Shown here: piece by piece, positions 26,201-34,811 of the stretch | Layout: every line of letters begins with the position of its first letter | Numbering within the stretch: the first letter of the stretch is position 1 | NCBI GenBank assembly: GCA_030062745.1 | Contig: CP099840.1 | Coordinates: 17,969,718-18,033,717, forward strand | From: Capitulum mitella | Lineage: Eukaryota > Arthropoda > Thecostraca > Pollicipedomorpha > Pollicipedidae | Direction of reading: 5' to 3' | Length of the DNA: 64,000 bases | Notes under the pieces: generated by a model | Seen by the model: only the letters and a program-made list of their open reading frames with translations | Database searches by the model: none | Told to the model about the DNA's origin: nothing | Translations under genes and position numbers: made by a program

Positions 26201-29200
26201 GCGAGATGCCCTATCATACTGTTAGCCGGGTCCAAGGCCCAGATGAAAGGTAACTTCACCTGCTGAACACAGAGGCTTTGTGACTGTTTGCTTCGTGATT
26301 TTAACTCGTTTGTATATATCGCTTTCATGTGCTCAGATGTGCCATCTGCTGATGCCATTGTTATTATTATTTATATACTTTTTTGATAAACAAAAAAACT
26401 AAAACGCCATGGGACGTTCCAGATCAGCTACGTGTATGGGTGTAACCACGTGGCGAGGGGGTATGTCCCCCAATTTTGACAAAATGGGCTTTTGTTTCCC
26501 TTCAACTTTGGTCGGAAAGTGGGTGTTTTTCGCAATTTCCCGTGAAAAAATAGCATTTTGGGCCCGACTGTCCCCTCCCCAGATTCTGATTTGTCCTCCC
26601 CATTCCTGAGACGTGGCTACACCCACGGCGAAGTGAGCTGACCAGCATAAGGCCTGTACCACAAGGGTTCTGCAGCAATCGCGCTAAAGACAATCAGAAT
26701 GGGGAGGTGATTAAAATGGAATCCATCGCCAGGATTTAAAGCCAGACCTACCGATTGCTGACCAGGTATCTTCAGTAGATGGAATAAAAAAAAAACTCCT
26801 TAAATTTGCCTATGGAATGGAATGATGTCTCCTGTTCAAAATTTGACTTCCTCGTCACATCCGACAACAGTACAAACAGAAATTGATTCTTCACCACATG
26901 TAACAAGTATGAGCATCATATTAACGCCCTGTATAAGTAAATTTAAGCACCACCAAAAGGCTAACTTTGCTGTTATGAACAGAAAACAGAGAACAGATAC
27001 AGTTACAAATAACTCACCACCTATTTCTGACATCATCGTAGGTATGACAAATAAATAAATTACTGGTATTAGGTGATAATACCGTAACAATTACGGTCCA
27101 TCGTTCGTCTGACACTCTGTTTCTACTACCAAATGCCGGTTTTTACAGGCAAAAATCAGTTAACCCTCACCAGGCCGGGAGGTTTCCCCTCCTTTTTCCG
27201 AGGATGGCCAGAAAACGAAGAAGCGAAGACATATATCTTGGAGTACCTTTTCATACATCTTTCACACATTTTGTCCAGTTTTCAACTCAAGATCGCCTTA
27301 GGTCACTGACTCAAAATAGGTCAAGTAAGACCATGTTCCAAAAAAGTAGTGTCAGCGTTTTGTGAAATGCACCGGATGAACCTGAAACTTCCTACACTGG
27401 CAGAACACGACAACGGCAACAATGCTACCTCGAATTTTTTTTTCGGAAATGTCAAGGTCAGCAATAAGTCAGCTAAACTTTTGTCCTTTCTATGCTATCA
27501 CTTGAGACTGGGGGTCTAGTGCCGTAGTTCTGAACTATGAATATACTCTCTGGTACTTCTCATATCTTTTGCAGATATAACTGACCTGCGATCTGGGGTC
27601 AGTCACGTTTCAAACTAAATTTTCAGACCCGTGGCCGAATATAATTCATCGGTTTAACGCCGGTGAACGTTTATCAAAACACATATGAACTTCAGAAGTA
27701 CTGATATCTGGCAAGAACTTACTTTTCAAGACTGGCCTATGGCAATACAACGAATGATACGACAGACACCAGAAATTCCTGACTTAACACGTCAAAAGTG
27801 TGACCCGGGTTGACAATGTCTGGCCTTAATATGATAGCTGCAGACTTCATATGAATCTTAACGACATTTACGGCGTGATCTAGTCCAGTCTTCTGCAATG
27901 AGAAAAAACGCGACTCCCGCCCTTAGAAAAAACTGGATTTCTCCTTCAATTTTCAATTTTCAATCAAGTTTCGCGTAAAATGTCCAAATACGAAACCAGG
28001 TGATGTTTTACTGCACCAAATAGGCAACTTAGGCATTCATTTTACATCTAACTTGTTTGGAGCCATGTGAACGACTTGTTTACTTACGACTTACAGTTTT
28101 CAGCCAAAACGTCAACAGGATGGACCTAAGACGACCTCTATTGACCTCAATGTTGACCTGACTGGACTAAATATGGGTGCCTTCTTCTAGTTTTGGGAAA
28201 TCCTTTCCAGCTGTGTTTTTAGTTTTCTGTGTCTCGAGATCTTGGGGGGGGGGGGTTCTCGCGAGCACTCCCAGGCCAGGCGAAAGTGGATCTGGAGGCC
28301 GACCCGGCGACAGTTTATGCCACCGACCTAGCAAAAACTAGTTTTTACCGGCATTTTAACAATCCTGATTACACTGAAAACAAAAAGCCGTACGATGAAA
28401 CATTCACTGCCAACGATGTGAAGGGAAGCCATCCAAACGCGACATTTCGAATACGACACCAAGCAGACGCCATGACAGAATCATACTAATACAAAACACC
28501 TCGCCAATATACATTGGACTTAAGAAGCGCTAACGTCGCCAAAAACCCAAGGTTGTGGCTCACCAAGATGCCGCAAACCAGGCTAACTTCGAATATCGTT
28601 GGAGCGACATTGAACACCAGCGCAGACAGAACGAAGTTGATGCCCCGACTTCCTCGGTCGATGGCCTGGATAAAGACATTCTCATTAGGCGTCTGAACAT
28701 TTGTTAACACATTTCAGCCGAGCAGTGGTAGGCATCAGAACTCGCAATCCTCAAAAAGCAAACGCCTCAGAAGGAATACATAAGTGCTCATTGACAACAA
28801 ACAGAAAATTAAGAGAGACAAAGAAAAGCACAAGTGCGAATGAATAGGTTCCAGTCGGGCTGGTCAGTACAGTATTGGATAAGGGACTTAGAGTTGAAGT
28901 CTGACCCGTTGATCCCTATTCGAGCCGAACAGATAAATGGGCAGCCGTCCACCTTGGAGAGAGCGCCAGTCTGCCGACTCAGGTGGAAGCTCATGTCCAG
29001 CTGGTGAAGGTGCAGGAAGACGTTGCGGGCCACCTTGCGGATAGAGCGCTGCGCCACCTTTGGCGAACACAGCGTTACGCAACTCGTTGAATCCAGCGGC
29101 CCCGCCCGCGCGATACCATCTGCAGGACAGCGGCGACCCGCGTCAACCGTCAGACCAAAGACAACCCGCGATACCATCTGCAGGACAGCGGCGGCCCGCG

Positions 29201-31762
29201 TCAATAGCCAGACCCGGGACAACCCGCGATACCATCTGCAGGACAGCGGCGGCCCGCGTCAATAGCCAGACCCAAGACAACCCGCGATACCATCTGCAGG
29301 ACAGCGGCGACCCACGTCAACAACCCAACTGGAGACAACCCGGAAACCATGCAAAACATACACATCATGTGTGACATGCATAACTTATCACTAAGATTTT
29401 GGTACTCGAACTGCAGGGTAATAATATTCCTTGGTCCATATAAATGAGTGTAGAATCTTACAAATCAAGTCCCCCTTTTACATGATACGCAGCCGCTTTC
29501 CTTTAGTTTTTCGGAGTGTCATATTCAAGAAAATACGCGAAAACGTTGTTTTGGAATTTCAGGAGGCAAAATGTACCGGCAATTTTGAAAATGGGTGGAA
29601 AATACTACGCGGTGAACACTAGTCTAGCCTTACACCTAACATTAGTCTTGTTTAACCAAAATAAAAGTATAACGGAGACATTTCAAATCGTACATTCCAA
29701 TAGACCATTTAGTTTTTATGAATTGAAAATACGGTCCCCGTTTAACAGTTCGTTCCGTAACTGTTTAAACATACATATTCATCATTCAAATCATCTAATC
29801 ATCATTCAAATCATCTAATATCAAATTAGTACAAATCATCACTAACATTTTTGAACCCAATTTTAGCATCCTTCGATCAATTTCCTACATCACTAAACCA
29901 AATAAAACGTCCATTTCGGAACATTGCGGTGCTGATGTCGGGCGGGAAAGGGGCGGCGCCCATGTCCGTTTCGGAACACTGCGGCGATGATATGCGGGGA
30001 TGCTGACGCCAGCCACCATACTTACATCCTAGCACCATGGCGGTGGCATACGTGGCCACTGAGGAGACGGGCTCAGTCAGGGCCAGCGCCTGGCCCGTGT
30101 GCTCGTTCAGGTAGTCGACCAGAGCCTTGAAGATGAACGGCACCTGCACGTTGACCAGCTTGGCACCGACCAGCAGACCGAGCGCAGCCACCACCCGACG
30201 TCGGCTCGCTGGCTCGTCCTGTCCACAGAGGCAGAACACACTGCCCACGTGGTCCGAAGGCTCGGCACACAATCGACAAGGTACGGGCAGTGAACACGGT
30301 GAACGGGGTGCAGTCCACACCGCTCCTCCTGTCCGCACAGGCAGGGGACACCATCGACAAGGTCCGTGTGAACACGGCGAACCGGGTCTGGTCCACACGC
30401 TTCGTCCTGCCGACAGAAGCAGGTGCGGTGAACATGGACCATGTCGGGTGGAAGAATGATAGAGCAAATATATTCTACGCATTTACCAGTTGTGTCGCAA
30501 TGTCACGCAGATGGCGGAGAATTTAAAACTGAAACAACCATTTCTGACAGGGTAAATAAGTTCGTAAATCCGGTTCAAAATACTTAACACACCAAAACCA
30601 GCTGAACGGCTAGGGGGGCACGTAAGTGGCGATGTTTAATGCGCTTGTCTTGAAGTTTAAGTAGATTCTTTTACACTCTATTGGGCGCAATTCCTTTGCC
30701 TTCTTTCAGTTCGCAAAACCAACGGATAAACCAGTCTACTTCAGCATATTACACCCGATGAATATTGGACTAAAACGTTAGGAGCGAATTGCTTTGTATT
30801 TGTCGAAAAGCGTGGTTCGAAAACATCGTCCAAACAAAGCGCGGAAGAGAAAATACTTACGTAATGATATTCACAAACAGGCGTGTAAGTTAACGTCCTG
30901 TAGATAAGAACCCTTAAAGCACAGACCTATCTTCCGGCGAACTAATCTATAAAAAGCGTTAAGACAGGACCGAGCCACTGAATTTGATTTCCTTTTCACA
31001 CATGCTGGTGCTGAAGCACATCGTTCACTTTGACAACCTGTATATACTTCAAAGAAGCGTACCTTTGGCCAGACGTAGCCGAACATAGTTTTGATCATCT
31101 GTGAGGAGGTGACCTCTGGACCTTGCAGGCTGCCCAAACTCTCCCTGGACAAGGTGGAGGCACCCGGGTGGAAACATCCCCGTACGAGCACTCGGCTGCC
31201 CAGAAGGCCTGTAACAGCACACAGCCGACACAGTCAGAGCCAGTAGGGACGAAGATAGTCGACAGCGGCCTAGGCGCAATAACGTGTGACGGAATTCAAC
31301 ACCGAACAGAGGAAAAATCAACACGTGTAAGATGCCATTTCATGTACTGTACCTTTTCTCACAGCTTGAATACGCAGCCATAACTGCAACAATGACGCCA
31401 GGCATCTTTCACACATTTTAATACCGCGCAAACAGGGATACAGAAAACTAATGTTGCATGCCTTGCGAACAAGACATATGGCCAATGAACACAACCATAT
31501 TCACAACCAAGTGACAGGCGACGTAAACAGCGAAATGGCCGAAGGGCTCGCATGCGGCTGTAATTTTTCACGTCGCAGATGCATTAGGACATGAATCGCC
31601 TGTCTCAAGACGGAGCCACCGACTATCCCGAGAGGAAGGAGGCGAGCTGCCGGCCGTCTTACGTCTGCGGTTACTGCGCGGCCAGAGGGCCAAGCTATGG
31701 ACACCGGCACAGGTCGCCACCGTCTCGGCTGTAAGCAGTTTGGGCGGGATTAGCAACGCCAT
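20006..31762 (-). CDS. ABCB7: ABCB7/Atm1-type mitochondrial iron-sulfur half ABC transporter (13 exons)
   Basis: Inner-membrane half transporter of the ABCB7/Atm1 family, which as a homodimer exports a glutathione-linked sulfur or Fe-S intermediate from mitochondria. Coding exons (5' to 3'): 31762-31663, 31208-31063, 30218-30026, 29119-28953, 28665-28564, 25143-24967, 24211-24037, 23544-23387, 23130-22967, 22323-22194, 21763-21620, 20556-20425, 20215-20006. All junctions are GT-AG and their phases agree, giving 1998 nt, 665 residues plus stop. The N-terminus is basic, as a mitochondrial presequence would be. Six membrane segments lie in exons 3-8, with conserved [34 protein letters not shown] and [13 protein letters not shown]. 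The nucleotide-binding domain shows [33 protein letters not shown] and IAHRLST. It is about 85 residues shorter than human ABCB7 (752), at both ends. Exon 4 has two compensating frame shifts. The family assignment is firm; the exon ends are my own reading of splice sites and conservation. Confidence 0.95.
20425..20556 (-). CDS. ABCB7: ABCB7 exon 12 (ABC signature, Walker B)
   Basis: Forty-four codons: [20 protein letters not shown] carries the ABC signature, then [17 protein letters not shown] carries Walker B with its catalytic Glu and the D-loop. Acceptor TTACAG, donor GTGAGC. Confidence 0.95.
21620..21763 (-). CDS. ABCB7: ABCB7 exon 11
   Basis: Forty-eight codons beginning [20 protein letters not shown] and ending WPKGYDTQ, the helical subdomain of the ABC cassette. 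Acceptor GTCCAG, donor GTGAGC, both phase 0. Confidence 0.94.
22194..22323 (-). CDS. ABCB7: ABCB7 exon 10 (second half of Walker A)
   Basis: One base completes the Gly, then [37 protein letters not shown] and VVPQ, the Q-loop. Acceptor ATCCCAG, donor GTGTGA. Confidence 0.93.
22615..22925. repeat. Degenerate repeat in the ABCB7 intron between exons 9 and 10
   Basis: Recurring words gtgactc, cagtgatgggc, gagtcgga and cggacaacatgagtc at loose spacing. It reaches almost to the exon 9 donor. Confidence 0.5.
22967..23130 (-). CDS. ABCB7: ABCB7 exon 9 (start of the nucleotide-binding domain, first half of Walker A)
   Basis: Encodes [20 protein letters not shown], then [20 protein letters not shown] and VAIVGGSGS plus two bases of the next Gly. 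The phase-2 intron splits the P-loop before its Lys. Donor GTCAGT is acceptable but not optimal. Confidence 0.92.
23387..23544 (-). CDS. ABCB7: ABCB7 exon 8 (TM6)
   Basis: Completes the split Gly, then [32 protein letters not shown] and ends SVQ. It covers the last membrane segment and the linker to the nucleotide-binding domain. Acceptor TTGCAG, donor GTTCGA. Confidence 0.93.
24037..24211 (-). CDS. ABCB7: ABCB7 exon 7 (TM5)
   Basis: Begins [20 protein letters not shown] and ends MLASREIVN plus the first base of a Gly codon. It matches human [20 protein letters not shown]. Acceptor TTTTAG, donor GTGTGT. Confidence 0.93.
24967..25143 (-). CDS. ABCB7: ABCB7 exon 6 (TM4 and coupling region)
   Basis: Fifty-nine codons from [12 protein letters not shown] to SLINYETVK, including [20 protein letters not shown], a hallmark of Atm1/ABCB7 proteins (human [20 protein letters not shown]). 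Acceptor CCCCAG, donor GTGCGC. The first 16 bases of the exon and its acceptor are the first unit of a 45-bp tandem repeat running into the upstream intron. Confidence 0.93.
25129..25445. repeat. 45-bp tandem repeat containing the ABCB7 exon 6 splice acceptor
   Basis: About seven units with the core gcagctgtaccactgggg start near 25132, 25178, 25223, 25293, 25339, 25378 and 25423. The first unit overlaps the true exon 6 boundary (25143/25144). The others carry more or less degenerate copies of the acceptor and the first 16 exon bases, with AG kept in several. A short (AT)n at 25257-25274 interrupts the array. Confidence 0.85.
25898..26080. repeat. 91-bp tandem duplication
   Basis: cgcagcagccgtcatgacg begins at 25898 and again at 25989. 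Each unit ends in a run of cgggc/cggac pentamers. The two units are nearly identical. Confidence 0.85.
26437..26625. mobile_element. 189-bp MITE with inverted ends
   Basis: The left end TGGGTGTAACCACGT and the right end ACGTGGCTACACCCA are inverted repeats with one mismatch. The centre is polyG/polyC flavoured, without coding content. No clear target duplication was seen, so the superfamily is uncertain; the ends resemble GTAGCCA-type hAT MITEs. Confidence 0.6.
28564..28665 (-). CDS. ABCB7: ABCB7 exon 5 (TM3)
   Basis: Thirty-four codons beginning [19 protein letters not shown], almost identical to the human segment [19 protein letters not shown]. It covers the third membrane segment. Acceptor TTATCCAG, donor GTGAGC, both phase 0. 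The intron that follows, down to exon 6, is the longest of the gene (about 3.4 kb) and is full of repeats. Confidence 0.93.
28953..29119 (-). CDS. ABCB7: ABCB7 exon 4 with two compensating one-base shifts
   Basis: Acceptor CTGCAG; 167 nt in phase with exons 3 and 5. Translation as read starts YGIARAG and ends [12 protein letters not shown], but the 13 residues between RAG and KVAQ match no homologue in this frame. The neighbouring frame there reads [13 protein letters not shown], which matches ABCB7 (human AAFFNEVRNAVFG). This needs one missing base in the GGGG run at 29100-29103 and one extra base in the AAA run at 29059-29061. The exon length equals that expected, so the net frame is kept. 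Confidence 0.85.
29110..29340. repeat. 58-bp tandem repeat containing the ABCB7 exon 4 splice acceptor
   Basis: Units begin at 29110, 29168, 29226 and 29284, an exact 58-bp period; the last is divergent. Each contains gcgataccatctgcaggac, whose complement is the acceptor GTCCTGCAG followed by the first exon bases. The first unit overlaps the true exon 4 boundary (29119/29120). Confidence 0.9.
30026..30218 (-). CDS. ABCB7: ABCB7 exon 3 (TM1 and start of TM2)
   Basis: Encodes [20 protein letters not shown], the VPFIFK motif, a luminal loop with LNEHTG and the start of TM2 (ATAMVLG), then one base of a Tyr codon. The acceptor GTGGACAG lies at the edge of an irregular repeat that copies it twice more upstream. 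Donor is a strong GTAAGT. Confidence 0.9.
30212..30450. repeat. Irregular tandem repeat containing the ABCB7 exon 3 splice acceptor
   Basis: Three units begin near 30212, 30322 and 30399 with gctcgtcctgtccacagag, gctcctcctgtccgcacag and gcttcgtcctgccgacaga. Units are about 109, 77 and at least 50 bp long and share further blocks such as atcgacaaggt and gtgaacacggcgaac. The first unit overlaps the true exon boundary (30218/30219). Confidence 0.75.
31063..31208 (-). CDS. ABCB7: ABCB7 exon 2
   Basis: Acceptor TTACAG is followed by two bases that complete the split Arg codon, then 48 codons ending [12 protein letters not shown], the conserved segment just before the first membrane helix of ABCB7 (human KIIKAMLSYVWPK). 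Donor GTACGC, phase 0. The first 30 residues are poorly conserved, as usual for this part of the family. Confidence 0.88.
31663..31762 (-). CDS. ABCB7: ABCB7 exon 1 (start codon, presequence)
   Basis: The start ATG is at 31762-31760 in the context CAGTCCATGG, with G at +4. The exon encodes [20 protein letters not shown] followed by a basic stretch ending NRR, then one base (C) of a split Arg codon completed by exon 2. Donor is GTAAGA. The reading frame stays open upstream for nine codons without another ATG, so this ATG is preferred. One acidic residue among several Arg/Lys fits a mitochondrial targeting peptide. Confidence 0.8.
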
Positions 31763-32200
31763 GGACTGCAGGACGGAACACCTGGCCACGTCTGTTTTTT
31801 TCCAGAACGGGAGGTCTCAATGCCGGGTGTGGCTGGCCGATTAGTAGCGAAAGCAACGTCACGATCGAAGCATCGATTTTCAGCCTATACCTTCCGCCTT
31901 GTAAATCTCCCGTTCTGGAAACGTATGGACACTGGCCGTGACAGCCCGCCGGGCCGATCAGCCCGCCCGGGCCGTCAGCCCGCCGGCCCGATCAGCCCGC
32001 CCGGGCCGATCAGCCCGCCCGCCCGGGCCGATTTCACCGTTAACGAAAGCCCGAACACCCGGCGGAGCAAATATCGCACGGCACAACGGCCACCACGAGG
32101 TGCGGAGAGAACAGAGAAGCGTGTTAGAAGGAAAGCACTAGGGCGGAGTCAAGCCTTTTTGTTTCCATTTGTAAACAGCTGACACCATTACATGTGTGTA
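31763..32200 (-). promoter_or_regulatory. Probable ABCB7 5' flank: paired inverted 15-mers and a GC-rich minisatellite
   Basis: Immediately upstream of the ABCB7 ATG. TTTCCAGAACGGGAG at 31799-31813 recurs as its exact complement at 31907-31921; each arm contains TTCCAGAA, a TTCnnGAA heat-shock-element core. From 31947 to 32035 there is a GC-rich run of GCCCGCCCGGGCCGATCA-like units. No TATA box was identified. That this is the promoter is inferred from position. Confidence 0.4.
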
Positions 32201-32202
32201 TG

Positions 32203-32205
<3 letters not shown>

Positions 32206-32270
<65 letters not shown>

Positions 32271-32272
32271 TC
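32206..32272. repeat. (AT)n microsatellite
   Basis: Nearly pure AT dinucleotides over about 60 bp, ending tacacatatatc. Confidence 0.95.
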
Positions 32273-34811
32273 ACCAGCTATGACGCAGCATGCAATACAT
32301 CTGAAGAATTACATCTGGACGTCTTAGTGACACTGACAACCTACAATAAAAATGCGCGGTAAGCCAGGAGCAAGACTGTTCAATGCAACAGCCAGGGAGG
32401 AAAACAAGGAACATCTTAATCAGTGTGCAAAAAGCCATTTGTCTCCATGCACTGAAGGCCAGGGAAGGCGAGACTGACCGGCGGCCAGGGTGTGCACGTG
32501 CTGCCAGCACTAGCCGTGTGGCCGGGCCACACCGCACCGCCAGCCGACAGGCCAGCATGGCGGCGCCGCTAACGAGAACGGGCCGTCCGACCGGCTCCAC
32601 CGACACCAGCAGATCACCGCCTGCGACAGACGGACACACAATGTCATTTGGGGCCAACATCGCCACCAGCAGGTCGCCGTCCGCGACATACGGACACAGG
32701 CTGCCGCCAGAGGCCAACTGACGACTGATGATGTACAGCCAATGACAGAGAGGACCTGACAGGCGGCCAGTGTTCAGCCGAGGGATTAAGACTGACGATA
32801 CTAAAGACGGACAGATTGCTTGCATTCCCAGATAGCATTGATGGTACCACCGCATCTACGAATGCTGCTCTAGATCCTCGCTCGCGTAGGAGTATCTGCA
32901 TGACGCAGAAGGATGGGGGGGGGGATCTGCGTCCTAGAGCGTCGCGGAAAAACCAGCGCATTGCGCGCCACGAGACTTAACGAATGGTACATCGTTCTAA
33001 GGTCTCGGGTAAACAAACGACTTTCCAGGTCGGATTAAAGGTAAAAAATCGGCGGAAAGTGGCACTTTTCGGGTTTATGAACAAGTAAATGCCAACAAAT
33101 ATATGATAATGAAGAGAAACGGGTACCGCAGTGTTCATAAATCAATTCTGAGCCCATCCATACCCCACATGATCAGGAGCGGTGGAGCCTCCGTGGCGTG
33201 GGGGGGGGCAAGGCAATTTTATTATTTCTTTCCATGCAACACCATAAGGTTAATGTTTAATGCTGCCCAAAGTTTGGGAGAGGGGGGGGGGGTGGCTGTC
33301 CCAGCGCCCCTGCACATGACCGCATTTTACCTATGAATTCCGATCCACGTCATGCTAGGTCGGTCCTTGTACAGCGGGGTCGTCGGCTTAAATTAGTTCT
33401 CTTAAAAGAGTTCCCTTTGTAGATAACAACAGATGCTGAAGTCCAATGTAGCATCTGATTAACCAACACTGTTGCCGAATGACATCTAAAGATCATCTTA
33501 GGTCATGCCAAATTATCTTGGCCAGTGACCCAAAACGACTGGATTATCTAACAATCCTGACTTCTTTGTGCTGCTGCGTTTTTTTAAGCCGACATCCACG
33601 ATAAATATATAATGTTAGACACGTCGTGGCATTATAATTTTATCGCCCAGTAACCGGTTCCTCTCCGCCCGTCTGAGTAAGTCAGGCCTTCATTGCATTT
33701 CGCCCTCTTTTCGTAAAATAAGAGACAAATTATACCACATGTATATCGTTCGATTCGTCGCAGCTGAAGCAGTCCGCATATAAAGACTGATTTGCGATAC
33801 CTGTTTCTTATCGCATTTCCAGACGTAAAAAGTAACGCGTTTCCCACCGTAGCTCATGACCTTTGTTTACATCAGCGATAATCCCAGCAATGAGCATAGG
33901 CCTACCAAATATATGTATAGTCTTAAATAACATGGAATTTCGAATCGATTGATCCATACTTCACTGCATTTGTATATCCCAGCTGTCTTAGAGTGAGACA
34001 AAAATGAGACAGTTATCAACCGGTTTCGTCGGCGCGCGAAAAACGGCCGACATGGTTCACATTATGACGACACAGGTTGTTACCATGACAACGTAGAAGA
34101 AAGATCTTTGCATCATAAGGTGCGGAACAGATGCCCCACAAGATACATCAACTTTAAACTGGATCACGTAAACAGTTCGGGTTTGTCCCAGAAAACCTGG
34201 GGGTATCAACTTCCCCTACTGACGAACGTGAATGCTCCATGTTTAGTCATCATTTCTAGAGTTTTACAGTCCATGGAACTTAGCACAGTGAGCTGTGACA
34301 GTGAGTTGTTTGGTTCTGCCTCTAAACGTAATGTTACATAAAATACACTGCGCGTCTTGGGCGTACATGTCTCTGTTGGACTACTCAGTTTTCACGCTTT
34401 TATAGTTCTGGTGCTTAAAGGGAGCTTGCAACACTTAAATCCACATGGGTTTGAAAAAAAAGCAGCATAAAACATCATACAATTGCACTGACAATGTTTA
34501 AGACCCCGCATATGTCTCAGGAAAATGGCGAGAAACGACAGTACCAGGGATCTGGCTGTTGAACCGGTCGCATCATTATGAATGTGATAAAGATCATTTT
34601 GAGTGATGATTCACACACTTGGCAAAACACAGCCCTTATTCATTAACTCCCACAAGGCTTAAATCAACCCAATCACATTCAGGTGAAGCTCGCCCTCCGT
34701 TCCATTCGTTCACGACTGGCCAATTCCTGGTGGTTCCGCAAATTCCGCTCGTTCTATGTCCGCTCGTCCTCTGTTGTCTACTGGTCTTTAAGGACGTGCC
34801 GACTGCAGAGG
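32273..34811. other. No gene recognised between ABCB7 and SETD4
   Basis: Has a duplicated block of about 58 bp (32607-32720: caccagcagatcaccgcc / caccagcaggtcgccgtc) and polyG tracts near 32920, 33200 and 33280. Nothing else identified. Confidence 0.4.

Larger units (their letters stand above)
25144..28563. other. Long ABCB7 intron between exons 5 and 6
   Basis: No exon recognised. It holds the 45-bp array (25129-25445), a 91-bp direct duplication (25898-26080), a small TIR element (26437-26625), and at about 27170-28255 AGGTCA-rich DNA ending in a polyG tract after ctcgagatct, resembling the ends of the piggyBac-type repeats. Confidence 0.6.
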
